Source: an uncultured Lachnospiraceae bacterium
GTDB lineage: Bacteria > Bacillota > Clostridia > Lachnospirales > Lachnospiraceae
Direction: 5' to 3'
NCBI GenBank assembly: GCA_947630485.1
Contig: CANRHU010000008.1
Span: 1 to 64,000 of the forward strand
Length of the DNA: 64,000 nucleotides
Each line of letters starts with the position of its first letter. The stretch's first letter is position 1. Made by a program: the position numbers and the translations under genes. Positions 37,062 through 46,728 of this stretch are shown here, piece by piece. The notes below the pieces were generated by a model, which saw nothing but the letters and a program-made list of their open reading frames with translations, was not told where the DNA came from and made no database searches.

Positions 37062-37976
37062 ATGGTCGACAATGGTCATGATTATTATACCGCGAATGAC
37101 GACTGGACAGGCAGCAGAGACGTCAAAAACGCCTATGAGGCCGTAGAGTATCATATCGGTTCTTCCATCCGCATCTGGTGCAATGAACAGGACCTGACCT
37201 ACGATTCTCACTGGCATACCGCCCTGGAAGTCATTATGCCGACTGAAAACTATTACGACGTTGAGCTCGCGGAAACCATCTACCACATCCTTCCCGGCGA
37301 TATCCTGTTCATTATGCCTGGAGAAATGCACAGGCTCACTGCCCCCCCGCATGGACGAAGATTCATATTCCTTTTCGACGCATCTCTTTTTGTTAATATT
37401 AAGGGCTGGCCGGCGATCATGACGCTGATTTCACAGACGCCCTTCATTACAAAGGAAGCTTATCCCATGATCTACGAGGAAGTCTCCGAGACCCTTCTGC
37501 GAATCAGAGATGAGTATTTTGATATGCGCGAATATACCGAATTCACCGCATGCGCCCTGATGCTCAACCTGTTCGCGAAGTTCGGCTACAACCACATTTA
37601 CGAAAAGGATATCTTCCACAATCTCGGTCTTTCCAAGCAAAAAGAGCATATCAAAAAGATCAACGACCTCCTGGATTACATTAACGTCCATTACACGGAA
37701 AATCTCAACCTGGAGAATATGGCCGCCCACATCGGATTCAGCAAATTCCATTTCTCCAGACTGTTCAAACAGTACACCGGCTTCACCTTCAACGATTACC
37801 TGAATTACAGAAGACTGAAAGCCGCGGAGGAGCTTCTGGCCGACCGCACCATCTCGATCACCGAGGTGGCACTGCGCTCTGGTTTTTCCAGCATCTCCTC
37901 CTTTAACCGCCTGTTCAAGGAGTCCAAGCACTGCACGCCCAAGGAGTACCGGGTTCTGAATACGAAACCGTTCTGA
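37062..37976 (+). CDS. AraC-family transcriptional regulator
   Basis: A 304-residue regulator. The N-terminal cupin domain (about 30-130, HWHTALEVIMP and ILPGDILFIMPGEMHRL) would sense the inducing sugar. Two helix-turn-helix motifs follow (about 210-300), with NMAAHIGFSKFHFSRLFKQY and EVALRSGFSSISSFNRLFKE. The ATG at 37062 has GGAGGGG six bases upstream and a promoter just before it. The only rightward gene amid leftward xylan genes, it most likely controls GH43-GH10 and perhaps the xylB-GH115 unit. The long open frame in front of it is the antisense shadow of GH43. Confidence 0.92.
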   Translation: MVDNGHDYYTANDDWTGSRDVKNAYEAVEYHIGSSIRIWCNEQDLTYDSHWHTALEVIMPTENYYDVELAETIYHILPGDILFIMPGEMHRLTAPPHGRRFIFLFDASLFVNIKGWPAIMTLISQTPFITKEAYPMIYEEVSETLLRIRDEYFDMREYTEFTACALMLNLFAKFGYNHIYEKDIFHNLGLSKQKEHIKKINDLLDYINVHYTENLNLENMAAHIGFSKFHFSRLFKQYTGFTFNDYLNYRRLKAAEELLADRTISITEVALRSGFSSISSFNRLFKESKHCTPKEYRVLNTKPF

Positions 37977-38054
37977 GGGCGGGGCGGCCGGGCAGAAGAC
38001 GGAGACGGCCGCGTCAGCCGAAACTGTCCGTCGCACAGTGCTTCCAAACGGCCA

Positions 38055-39608
38055 TCAGCCGGGTTCGCCGGAATATACGAAATTCATAAATTCTGCCATG
38101 CCCCCTGCTTCCTGTGTGGAATACAGAAACAAACCGAACCGGCATCCGGTGAAATGATCCAGCCCAAAACGCAGCTTATGGGTAACCCCGATCTTTTTCC
38201 ATCCATTTCCATCATGGTAAAAATATTCGGATTCATCCCGCATATCGCGGAAATTCACTTCGATCTTTAGTCGGACGATATCGCCGTTACATTCCGCCAG
38301 CTCCCACTCTGTGGCCCGCGGATCTGCTTTTCTGTCTGCATCCATGCTCTTCATCACGATCCGATTGCGTCCGCCGCGTTTTGTCGCCGCCACCATGCCA
38401 TAGCGGCCCTGCAGCGCGCAGAGCCCGGCGTAATCGCCTTCCTTGATGCGGCTGATATCGACGCTCACCTCGCCCGCGCAGCCCGGAAAAAGCATTCTCT
38501 GCGTCAGTATGTTCTTCGCCTGGGTAAGATCCGCGCAAAGTTTATCCGTGCTGACCTGGAACACTCCACGCGCCCGGTCGAGCCGGATCAGAGACAGGTC
38601 AGGTTCGTGATTGAACTGCCAGCAGCTTTTCAGGCCAAAGCAGCCGTAGCGCCGTTTCCGCTCCGCGGGGCTAAGTGCCTCCTCCCCGTCCGGCCCCTTG
38701 AAATCATCGCTCTGCACAAGGGGTTCATAGGCGTATCCGGGCCTTGTAGAAACGGGTTTGATTTCCGCGTCCGGGCAAAGCGCGGGCCTGTCCCCCTCCC
38801 ACGCGGCGGAGAGCAGAACCGGAAGTCTTCCCACGGCGCCCCGATCCTGAAAGAGAAGGCCGTACCATTTTCCATCCGGCGTGTCCACGATGCCTCCCTG
38901 GGCCACGCCCTGTCCAAAGTACCCCAGGTCGTCCGCAAGGATGTCCCCGCCTGTAAACTCTCCCTCCAGCGAATCCGCCGAGAAGCAGGCTTCCGCCCGC
39001 ATCCAGCGGTCACGCAGCGAATGAATCAGAAAAAGGTAATATTTCCCGTTCCGTTTATAAAAATGGGATCCCTCATAGCCGAGGTAGCGGTTGCCCCGGT
39101 CGCTGACAGCCAGACGGTGCAGGCCGCCCTCAAGAGGTCCGCTTAAGTCCGGCTTTAGCTGCGTGATGTAAACCTCACGGTTGCCGTAGGCGATATAAAC
39201 ACGGCCGTCGTCGTCGAACAGCAGCGAACAGTCATGATAGAAACCCTCGATTGTGCGCTTCTCCCATGGTCCTTCGATCGCGGATGCGGCATAAAGATAC
39301 GTTTTCCCCGTATCGTTGCAGACAAAGCAGACATAAAAGCGTCCTTTGTACCGGCGCAGGCTGGCGGCCCACATGCCTTTTCCGTAGATGTTCCCGCATC
39401 CCTCCAGCCGCTGCGCCCCCGTACTGTCCAGCCGGTCATACACAAAGGCCGCATGTTCCCAGTTTACAAGGTCATAGGAGCGCAGAATCTCGCAGCCCGG
39501 CATAAAATACATCGTCGTGGACGCCATATAATACGTATCGTCCACCCGGATTACATCGGGATCCGGATAGTCCAGTCTCATCATCCGATTCTCTGCCATC
39601 GCCGGCAT
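38055..39608 (-). CDS. GH43 (subfamily 12-like) xylosidase/arabinofuranosidase with C-terminal lectin-like domain
   Basis: A 517-residue cytoplasmic enzyme. The GH43 propeller (about 1-300) starts with YPDPDVIRVDDTYYMAST, containing the general base Asp, and includes HDCSLLFDDDGRVYIAYG and the EGSHFYKRNG acid region. The C-terminal concanavalin-like domain (about 320-517) is typical of GH43 beta-xylosidases. GGAGGGGCAGTAGT marks the ATG at 39608, one base from the stop of the GH115 gene, so the two are coupled. Convergent with the AraC-type gene 78 bp away. Confidence 0.9.
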   Translation of the reverse strand: MPAMAENRMMRLDYPDPDVIRVDDTYYMASTTMYFMPGCEILRSYDLVNWEHAAFVYDRLDSTGAQRLEGCGNIYGKGMWAASLRRYKGRFYVCFVCNDTGKTYLYAASAIEGPWEKRTIEGFYHDCSLLFDDDGRVYIAYGNREVYITQLKPDLSGPLEGGLHRLAVSDRGNRYLGYEGSHFYKRNGKYYLFLIHSLRDRWMRAEACFSADSLEGEFTGGDILADDLGYFGQGVAQGGIVDTPDGKWYGLLFQDRGAVGRLPVLLSAAWEGDRPALCPDAEIKPVSTRPGYAYEPLVQSDDFKGPDGEEALSPAERKRRYGCFGLKSCWQFNHEPDLSLIRLDRARGVFQVSTDKLCADLTQAKNILTQRMLFPGCAGEVSVDISRIKEGDYAGLCALQGRYGMVAATKRGGRNRIVMKSMDADRKADPRATEWELAECNGDIVRLKIEVNFRDMRDESEYFYHDGNGWKKIGVTHKLRFGLDHFTGCRFGLFLYSTQEAGGMAEFMNFVYSGEPG

Positions 39609-39609
39609 A

Positions 39610-42600
39610 CTACTGCCCCTCCGTTCCAGGAAATTTCGTCCGGGCGGCCCGGCCCGCAAAACAGCTCTCCCCCGGCCCCAGATATGCCTCCTTTGCCGGA
39701 AGCTCTTTTCCGGAAATCCGGATCTGCTCCAGCACGACGCCTGCCTCCTGCGCCCCGACCGTAAGCTCCTGCACGCCCGCTTCCAGGCGGAAAAGAAGCG
39801 CCTTCCTCCGCTCCTGGTCAAGCGCCGCCTTCGCCCATCGGCTGTCCCCGGGCTCTCCGGACCGGAAATCCGCGGGTATCAGCTCCGCCCTCACCGGTTC
39901 CTGCCCTCCGCACGAAACCATCAGGCCGACGCTCTGCCTGTATGCGAGCGGATTCGAGGGCGCCGTCAGAAGCTCTATCCGATATTCCCCGCTCGTCTCC
40001 GCATAAAACCGGTAAGTCAGCTCCGGCCGTTCTTCTTCCGGCCGAAACGCCGCAGTGCAGGGAAATACCTTCACGCCGCTGCCGTATTTGCCGTACTCCG
40101 CAAGAACCTGAAAACTTCCCTTTTCCGTATCCTTCTTACGGCAGAAATGATCCGCTCCGATCACGATCGTTCCATTCTGCTCCAGGAAGGTCATTTCCGG
40201 AAAGCCGGCTGTACTCATAAAAATCCCGTCCGAGACTTCCAAAGCGCTCTTCACGGCTCTGCCGGAAACCTCCACTGCAGCCTGCGCGTCCCCGCCCTTC
40301 ACAAGCAGTCGCACGGTCTGCGTCTTCTCCGGCAGAAACCGCCTGTCGCAGCGCACCTCCACCATCTGAATATCCTCAACATCCCCGCTCATCGGCGATA
40401 CGGAAAGCCACTGCGGAAGCGCAGAAATCCCTGACGCCGATGCATCGCCGGCCGCAGCCCCCGACTTTACAGACTCCACCTCGATCTCATAAGAAAAGCT
40501 CCCCAATCCGCCGTTTGCAATCTCCAAAACGGCCTTCTCACAGCCGGCATACTGAAAATCGGGAATCCGCACGGTCATCGGCGGCCCGTAGCATTTCGTC
40601 GCGGTGCGCTCCTCGTCCGCACGCGAAACGCTCATCCTGGGAATCGGGACCGGCTCCACCTCCATGGTCACCGGCATCCGGCTGTCATCCTCATTCCAGC
40701 GTGTGAAGCCGATATGGGGCGCCAGCTCCATTCCGCTCCATTTTCCGCCGCGAAAGGCGTTCCATTCCGCTGCCAGTTCGCGGTCCCTTGCCATGCATTC
40801 CTTTGTCAGTCTCCGATAGAGGTTGGCCACGGTGCGGCCCTGCGCCGCGTAGTGGTGGTTCTTCCCGGCATACAGATGCATTTTCAGCAGATTCATGCTG
40901 GCCATGGCCGGGAAATGGACCATGCTGTAGCAGGCGTCCCTCTCCTCCGGCGTCAGACTTTCCATCACCTGACAGGACAGCGTCTCCACCGCCTCCGCCG
41001 CAGAGAGCATCCGGTCCGTCTCCCCGTAATGGCAGGGGTGATAGACCCCCGCGTGGAGCGCCTCCGGTCTGCGCAGGCTGTTGAGCCGGATATATTCGGT
41101 AAGAACCGTCCCGATCTGATCCTGCGGGCCGCGGGACGCCCCCGGAAAAGCCGCGGCCGCCCACTGCGCCGTGTACTGCCGGCAGCTGTCCGGATTCCCA
41201 TAGCCCCATTTCTCATAATCGCAGGCCAGCGCCAGGAAATAGGAAAGGGACACCTCATGGAACTTCAGATCGCCCACATTGACGATCCAGACGTCCCGGA
41301 TGCCGTACTCGTACGCCTCGCTCATCTGCTCCCAGATCCTGGTAAACGGGGTGGAATCCACCCATTCATAGGAAACGGGAGCGCCGTGATAGTCCAGATG
41401 GTAATACATACCGAAACCGCCCGCGTGTCCCCGGATCTCCTCTGCCGGCAGCGTGCGCATATAGCCGTAATTGTCCTCGCAGAGCATACAGGTCACGCCT
41501 TCCAGGCCGTCCCAATCTTTCAGACCCGGCGTCTTTTCATCCCCGTAGAAATACGGCTCCACTTCCTTATAGAGCGCCAAAAGCATGGGCACCTCTCCGT
41601 TTTCACGCTTCACATAACGGCTGATCAGCTCCCTCTGCTTCGTAATAATCCGTTTTAACAGGTTCACATTCTCCGTGACCGTGGCGTCCGGCCCCAGCAT
41701 GGAGGCGTCCCTCTCGCCCCGCATACCGATGGTGATGATATTCTCATACCTTCCGCTGCGCTTTAGGGAGTCTTCCCAGTAATTCAGAAGTCCCTGCTCA
41801 TTGGTGTAAAAATTCCATTCATTGCCGTAGCGGGTTCCCTCGCCGCGGACCTTGTCCCATTCCTCGCTGGCACGCAGGCACGGCTCGTGATGGGAATAGC
41901 CCATGACCACGCCGTAAATGTCGGCCAGCTCCTCATTCGCGCTGCCGGGCCCGTCCAGAGGAAAGCTCGCCGTCCACATGGCCGGCCACAGGTAATTCCC
42001 CTTAAGCCGCAGCAGAAACTCAAAAATATGGTCGTAAGCTTCCGCGTTGAATCCTCCGAAATGACTCATGACCCAGTTTCCGAAGCAGGGCCATTCGTCG
42101 TTGATGAAGAAGCCTCTGTATTTCACGCTGGGCTCCTTCGAAAGCGTCTCAATGTCGTCTTTGATCGTCAGGGTCTTCCGCCTGACTGGCTCCGCGTCGC
42201 CCCAGAAACAGAACGGGGATACGCCGATGTACTCCGACAGGGCGAACATCCCGTAGATCGTTCCGCGCTTATCACTGCCGCAGATCAGAAGGACCTTCTC
42301 CGCCCCCGCAAGTCCTTCCAGGCCCGTTCCGGGCAGGGCTGCGCCGGACAAGACCGCGCTGGACAGGGCCGCACTCTTAAGAGACAGCATCTGGATCCGG
42401 TAGACCTCCCATTTCTTCTTTCCATCGTCTTTTCTGAGGCACGCGGGATTAAAAAGTCCCGCCTCCGCAAGCGCGTCAAGCATCGGACTTTTGCCGAGCG
42501 TCGCGCAGAGAATGATCTGCGGGCCGCAAATTCGGGCAGAGTTTTCCGATGCCTCAGAATCAGTCCCTTCAAAGGCAGATGCTTTGGGGGCAGATCTTTC

Positions 42601-42837
42601 GGAGGCGGCCGTCTCGGGATCAGATTCCTCGGGGGCAGGCGTCTCCGCGGCCGGCGATGCCGGCCGGCGCACTGCCTTCCTCTTCCCAAGTTCAGCCTCC
42701 GTCATAACCTCCGGCTGAAAACCTGCAACCCTGTAAAAGTCCTCCGCCACCTTTCCGGCGATTCTGCGAACGCCCTCATAGGCGCAGCTTTCCACGACGA
42801 TCACGGGCATATGTTCTCGATCCAATTCCATTTTCAT
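39610..42837 (-). CDS. GH115 xylan alpha-1,2-glucuronidase with low-complexity insertion
   Basis: A 1075-residue GH115 enzyme that removes (4-O-methyl-)glucuronic acid from xylan or xylo-oligosaccharides. Diagnostic segments are YRGFFINDEWPCFGNWV, KGNYLWPAMWTASFPLDGPG and VMGYSHHEPCLRASEEWD, followed by the helical domain and the C-terminal beta domain. No signal peptide. Between residues about 56 and 103 lies a Pro/Glu/Ala/Ser-rich stretch unlike the family, and a shorter Ala/Leu/Gly stretch comes later. The ATG at 42837 has only a weak GTGAGA site; an upstream ATG nine codons earlier is possible. Second-last gene of the xylB unit. Confidence 0.92.
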   Translation of the reverse strand: MKMELDREHMPVIVVESCAYEGVRRIAGKVAEDFYRVAGFQPEVMTEAELGKRKAVRRPASPAAETPAPEESDPETAASERSAPKASAFEGTDSEASENSARICGPQIILCATLGKSPMLDALAEAGLFNPACLRKDDGKKKWEVYRIQMLSLKSAALSSAVLSGAALPGTGLEGLAGAEKVLLICGSDKRGTIYGMFALSEYIGVSPFCFWGDAEPVRRKTLTIKDDIETLSKEPSVKYRGFFINDEWPCFGNWVMSHFGGFNAEAYDHIFEFLLRLKGNYLWPAMWTASFPLDGPGSANEELADIYGVVMGYSHHEPCLRASEEWDKVRGEGTRYGNEWNFYTNEQGLLNYWEDSLKRSGRYENIITIGMRGERDASMLGPDATVTENVNLLKRIITKQRELISRYVKRENGEVPMLLALYKEVEPYFYGDEKTPGLKDWDGLEGVTCMLCEDNYGYMRTLPAEEIRGHAGGFGMYYHLDYHGAPVSYEWVDSTPFTRIWEQMSEAYEYGIRDVWIVNVGDLKFHEVSLSYFLALACDYEKWGYGNPDSCRQYTAQWAAAAFPGASRGPQDQIGTVLTEYIRLNSLRRPEALHAGVYHPCHYGETDRMLSAAEAVETLSCQVMESLTPEERDACYSMVHFPAMASMNLLKMHLYAGKNHHYAAQGRTVANLYRRLTKECMARDRELAAEWNAFRGGKWSGMELAPHIGFTRWNEDDSRMPVTMEVEPVPIPRMSVSRADEERTATKCYGPPMTVRIPDFQYAGCEKAVLEIANGGLGSFSYEIEVESVKSGAAAGDASASGISALPQWLSVSPMSGDVEDIQMVEVRCDRRFLPEKTQTVRLLVKGGDAQAAVEVSGRAVKSALEVSDGIFMSTAGFPEMTFLEQNGTIVIGADHFCRKKDTEKGSFQVLAEYGKYGSGVKVFPCTAAFRPEEERPELTYRFYAETSGEYRIELLTAPSNPLAYRQSVGLMVSCGGQEPVRAELIPADFRSGEPGDSRWAKAALDQERRKALLFRLEAGVQELTVGAQEAGVVLEQIRISGKELPAKEAYLGPGESCFAGRAARTKFPGTEGQ

Positions 42838-42842
42838 AATTC

Positions 42843-43064
42843 GATTCTCACTTTCGCGCCGCATCCCGCGGCGTCTGTCTGCGCAGCGTTCGTCTGCAGG
42901 GCGTCCGTCTGCGCAATGCAAAGGCTATCCCTCTTGCCGGGGCATCGCCGGAGCATCACTGGGGCATCACTGGGGCGCTTCCGGAGCACTTCCGAATCAT
43001 TGCTGAAGCACCTCCATAGCATCGCCGGTGCACTTTCAGAACATTGCCGGAGCGCTTCCGGATG
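42843..43064. repeat. Degenerate GC-rich short repeats in the gap before GH115
   Basis: About 220 bp of imperfect 11-14-bp units such as GGAGCATCACTGGG, GGGCATCACTGGGG and CGGAGCACTTCCG, with no credible gene. It looks like a decayed minisatellite between two co-oriented xylan genes. Confidence 0.6.
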
Positions 43065-44918
43065 TCACGAAACATACCCGAACCCAAGGATCGTGAACTC
43101 CTTCGCCTCATCGCCGGGAGCCATCCGCACCTCCACATGGTGGGATTTGCGCTCCCTGCCCCGGAAACAGATAAGCGGATTGCAGTGGGTCCAGCCGTTC
43201 AGATGGGGATCCGCCGTCAATACCTTCTCTCCGTCCGCCCAGACCTCCGCCTTTCCGACTGCCATACTCCCCGAATCCTTATAGATCAGCAATAGGGCGC
43301 TGCAGACGATATCCATCCGGAATGGAACCTGGCCGCCGTCCGCGTTTCCCGCCCTGTGCATCCAGTTATAGGGGAACTGCTTCGTGGGCTCAAGGTTTTG
43401 ATCCATCTCCACGGCCTGGAGTTCCTCGTCCGTATGGCAGAAGCCTCCGCAGTCCACACGGATGTCGGGAGACGACATACTCCTGTCAAACAGCTTCACA
43501 TCCTCAAACTCCCCGCCAAGCGGCGGCATGGTTCCGCCTGCCGGCTTCTCCTCTGCAGATATTCCTGCTGTCGGATTCTCCTTTTCCGGCATCCCTTTTT
43601 CTGGCTCCTCCTCCTGCATCGCGTCCACGCGCTCAAACAGGTATCCGATGCAGTCCGCCATCACCGTATGTCCCAGGTTGGTGGGGTGGTAACAGTCATA
43701 GAAGAACTGGCTCTTGCTGAATACCTTTCCCTCCCCGGGCTTTTGATAGAACTGCGCGACCACCGCGTCCTTTATGCTGACCATCGAAAGACCGTACGCC
43801 TTTCCAACCACGGCCAGGCGCTCCTGGAGGTTCCAGTCGTTGGCAAACACCGCAAACAGAAGGATGACTGCCGGATGGTTCGGGGCCTTCTGAATCTTTC
43901 TCACCAGCGAATCGTAACATTCCCCTCCGGTCTCGTCCCCCGCGTCGTTGACGGCGAACTCCACGACCACGATGTCCGGCCGGACGCTTCCGTCCCGCAG
44001 CACGTCCCTCTCATAGCGGAGCATTCCGAGCTCAGAGGGCGTTCCGCCCACGCCGGCCTTGATGTAATGAATATTCTCATCGGTTCCTTTTCCGGCCAGC
44101 GCGCAAAACCGTTCAAACGTCTTATAGGCATAGCAGCCCGTATGAATCGGAACCGCCCCCGCTCCCTGGGTGATGGAACCGCCGATAAAAGCGATGGTAA
44201 CGTCTTCTCCGCGTCTCGCCTTCCTGATGGCACGTTTCAGCCTCGCAGGCTCCCCGGTCTGCATCAGGGACCGCTTTATGATTTCCGCGTAGAAAGGCGA
44301 GGTCAGATCCGCATCCGGTTCCGGCTCCTCCTCCGGCGCCTCAAAGCCGTCCCGCAGGTAGAGCCTCACAGACACCGCGGCTGTCTCTCCGGCAGCCGGG
44401 AATTCAAACCGGAACTGCCCCAGAACCTTATCGTCCGCGGACCACTCCCAGTCGTCGAGACGGATGAGCTGCTCCATCCCGTCCGCAGGTATCGGTATCC
44501 GGATCTGCGTTCCGGAGACAAGCGGATCCGTCTTTCCGTACATCTGCAGCACGAACTGCAGAATCTGCACCGCAGGCCTTTCTGCCCTTCCAGCGGCGTC
44601 CGCAGAGGCCGTCGCATTCTCCGGCCCACTGACGGAACCCGCCGTCAAAGCGGCCTCACCCGTCATCTCCGCGCTGACGCCGATACTGTGCACCAGCGCC
44701 TTGAAGCCTTCCGCGGTTTTAAGCATATCGATGACTGCTTCGTCCGTGATATTTCCCACAATGCGGGCGCAGGTGATCAGCCGCTCCCCGTCCATATACA
44801 AAAACTGGATTCCCCTTCCGTCAGGCTGGGGCGAGGCCGCGATCTCCTTCTTCCGCATGATATAGAACCCGCTCCGCTTCTTTTCCGGATCTCTCGGAGC
44901 CGTCACAAAAGTATCCAT
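43065..44918 (-). CDS. Large SGNH/GDSL hydrolase, probable acetylxylan esterase
   Basis: A 617-residue protein. The N-terminal beta domain (to about 210) leads into an SGNH hydrolase (about 225-425). Block I is FIGGSITQGAGA with the catalytic Ser, block III is VVEFAVNDAGDE, and block V is DCYHPTNLGH with Asp/His. A Glu/Pro/Lys-rich linker and a C-terminal beta-sandwich follow. No signal peptide. The start has GGAGGACTGAT before it and overlaps the xylB end region. Within a glucuronoxylan locus, removal of acetyl groups from xylo-oligosaccharides is the likely job. Confidence 0.82.
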   Translation of the reverse strand: MDTFVTAPRDPEKKRSGFYIMRKKEIAASPQPDGRGIQFLYMDGERLITCARIVGNITDEAVIDMLKTAEGFKALVHSIGVSAEMTGEAALTAGSVSGPENATASADAAGRAERPAVQILQFVLQMYGKTDPLVSGTQIRIPIPADGMEQLIRLDDWEWSADDKVLGQFRFEFPAAGETAAVSVRLYLRDGFEAPEEEPEPDADLTSPFYAEIIKRSLMQTGEPARLKRAIRKARRGEDVTIAFIGGSITQGAGAVPIHTGCYAYKTFERFCALAGKGTDENIHYIKAGVGGTPSELGMLRYERDVLRDGSVRPDIVVVEFAVNDAGDETGGECYDSLVRKIQKAPNHPAVILLFAVFANDWNLQERLAVVGKAYGLSMVSIKDAVVAQFYQKPGEGKVFSKSQFFYDCYHPTNLGHTVMADCIGYLFERVDAMQEEEPEKGMPEKENPTAGISAEEKPAGGTMPPLGGEFEDVKLFDRSMSSPDIRVDCGGFCHTDEELQAVEMDQNLEPTKQFPYNWMHRAGNADGGQVPFRMDIVCSALLLIYKDSGSMAVGKAEVWADGEKVLTADPHLNGWTHCNPLICFRGRERKSHHVEVRMAPGDEAKEFTILGFGYVS

Positions 44919-44919
44919 A

Positions 44920-46395
44920 TCAGTCCTCCGTCAGCATTCCGAATACGTCCTTAAGCGCCGGATATATTTTCCTGAATTTCTGATACTGCTTCTCATACTT
45001 CGCCGCTAGCTCCGGATCCGGCTCCACAGTACCCGTCACCTTCACCAGCTTCTCCGCGGCCGCCTCTACGCTCTCATATTCGCCGCAGCCAACCGCCGCC
45101 AGAATCGCGCCGCCGTAGCCGGGTCCCTCCTCACTCTCAATAACGTCCACCTTCAAATTCAGTACATTGGCGATGATCGTCTTCCAGAGCGGGCTCTTGG
45201 CGCCGCCTCCGCAAATTTTCGTCCGCTCAATCGGTATTCCCAGCGATCTGGCCACCTCCAGCGAATCCCGCAGACCGAAGGCCACGCCCTCCAGCACAGC
45301 CTGCGTCATGTCCTCCCTCGTCGTGTCCATGGTCATCCCGGTAAATGTGGCCCTCGCCCTGGGATCGTTGTGGGGCGAGCGCTCGCCCATCAGATACGGG
45401 AGATAAAATACCGGATTCTCCCCCAGCTTCCGGATCTTCTCCTGCTCCCTCGCGTAATCCGTGGTTCTGAGGATCTCGTCCATCCACCACTTGTTGCAGG
45501 AAGCCGCGCTGAGCATACAGCCCATCAGATGGTAATTGCCGTCCGCGTGGGCAAACGAATGCAGCGCGTTGTTCTCATCGACGCGGAAGGATCTGCTGGA
45601 GATGAAAATGGTTCCCGACGTCCCCAGGGAAATATTGCACTTTCCGTCGCCGACAGTCCCCGTCCCCACGGCCGCGGCCGCGTTGTCGCCGGCGCCGGCG
45701 ATGATCTTCACAGTCTCGGGAAGCCCCAGCTGCGCGGCTTCCTCCGCCTTCAATGTCCCCACTGCCTCGTAGCTTTCATAGAGCTTCGGAAGCTGAGACT
45801 CCTGAATTCCGCAGATGCGAAGCATCTCCTGCGACCAACATTTGTGTTCCACATCCAAAAGAAGCATCCCGGACGCGTCCGAATAATCCGTGCAGAAGGT
45901 TCCGCTTAAGCGGTATGCCAGATAATCCTTGGGGAGCATGATCTTGGAAATCCGCGCGAAATTCTCCGGCTCATTAGCCTTCATCCAGAGAATCTTGGGC
46001 GCGGTGAAGCCGGCAAACGCGATATTGGCCGTATACCGGGACAGCTCCTTCTTTCCGATCACCTCATTCAGATAATCGGTCTCCTTTTCCGTCCTCCCGT
46101 CATTCCACAGAATTGCGGGACGGATTACCTGATCCTGTTCATCCAATACGACAAGGCCGTGCATCTGGCCGCCGAAGCTGATGCCCGCGACGGCTGACCG
46201 GTCGCAGTCCGCCGTCAGCTCCCTGATCCCCGCGACCATCTGGCCGTACCAGTCGTAAGGATTCTGCTCTGACCAGCCCGGATGCGGAAAATACAGCGGA
46301 TATTCCTTTGAAACGATATTACAGATTTTACCTTCCTGATCCATCAAGAGCAGCTTGATGGCCGATGTTCCCAGATCGATACCGATATATAACAT
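44920..46395 (-). CDS. xylB: Xylulokinase
   Basis: A 491-residue FGGY kinase that phosphorylates D-xylulose to xylulose 5-phosphate, feeding the pentose phosphate pathway. The ATPase-fold start is YIGIDLGTSAIKLLL. Other landmarks are GISFGGQMHGLVVLD, ILWNDGRT, NISLGTSGTIF and GGGAKSPLWKTI, all xylulokinase-like. GGAGGAGATT marks the ATG at 46395; the open frame extends 13 codons further without a better site. First gene of the xylB-esterase-GH115-GH43 unit. No xylose isomerase gene is in the window. Confidence 0.95.
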   Translation of the reverse strand: MLYIGIDLGTSAIKLLLMDQEGKICNIVSKEYPLYFPHPGWSEQNPYDWYGQMVAGIRELTADCDRSAVAGISFGGQMHGLVVLDEQDQVIRPAILWNDGRTEKETDYLNEVIGKKELSRYTANIAFAGFTAPKILWMKANEPENFARISKIMLPKDYLAYRLSGTFCTDYSDASGMLLLDVEHKCWSQEMLRICGIQESQLPKLYESYEAVGTLKAEEAAQLGLPETVKIIAGAGDNAAAAVGTGTVGDGKCNISLGTSGTIFISSRSFRVDENNALHSFAHADGNYHLMGCMLSAASCNKWWMDEILRTTDYAREQEKIRKLGENPVFYLPYLMGERSPHNDPRARATFTGMTMDTTREDMTQAVLEGVAFGLRDSLEVARSLGIPIERTKICGGGAKSPLWKTIIANVLNLKVDVIESEEGPGYGGAILAAVGCGEYESVEAAAEKLVKVTGTVEPDPELAAKYEKQYQKFRKIYPALKDVFGMLTED

Positions 46396-46545
46396 AATCT
46401 CCTCCTTCATCCGACCGCGTTGTCTGTTCTGCATCGCAGTTTCTATCCCTTCGCATATTTACAGTTAGTACTATTTAAACATAATCCTCTCCTTCTGTCC
46501 AACTAAATCTTGTGAAATGTTGCCCATAAATTGCTAACTTCAAGT

Positions 46546-46604
46546 GCGGGGAGAGCGTCACTGGCGCTCTCCCCGCATGGAAATACGAACAAAGCGTCAC
46601 TGGC
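46546..46604. repeat. Dispersed hairpin repeat, intergenic copy
   Basis: GCGGGGAGAGCG-TCACTGG-CGCTCTCCCCGC is a perfect 12-bp stem. The linker ATGGAAATACGAAC and a second half-unit AAAGCGTCACTGGC follow. The same loop and linker occur in the lacZ repeat at 3494-3571, with a different but still complementary stem. Confidence 0.8.
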
Positions 46605-46615
46605 CTTCGATACAA

Positions 46616-46655
46616 AAAAACTGGCCGCCGACGTTATCGCCGACAGCCAGTTTTT
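46616..46655. terminator. Bidirectional intrinsic terminator
   Basis: AAAAACTGGC and GCCAGTTTTT form a 10-bp stem ending in A and T tracts, with a 20-base GC-rich loop. It should stop transcription from the ybaK-like gene on the minus strand. Confidence 0.75.
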
Positions 46656-46728
46656 GCTTCCTGAAAAAGCGGGCTGCATAACTAACTCCATCTATAATTC
46701 CTCTCCTATCATCTTTTATCTCACTTGT

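Larger units (their letters stand above)
46396..46728. other. Gene-free region between xylB and the ybaK-like gene
   Basis: It holds the xylB promoter region (TTGGAC and TTAAAT 18 bp apart on the minus strand are a weak candidate), the dispersed hairpin repeat at 46546-46604 and a terminator at 46616-46655. The 62-codon frame across it is not believable as a gene, since it merely reads through the repeat. Confidence 0.6.

Noticed and set aside
36909..37352. N-terminal extension of the GH43 protein
   Set aside because: It overlaps the divergent regulator and its promoter, and GH43 homology starts right at the ATG at 36908, which has GGAGGAG upstream.
46503..46691. 62-codon protein on the minus strand
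   Set aside because: It simply reads through the dispersed hairpin repeat and a terminator, with no RBS.
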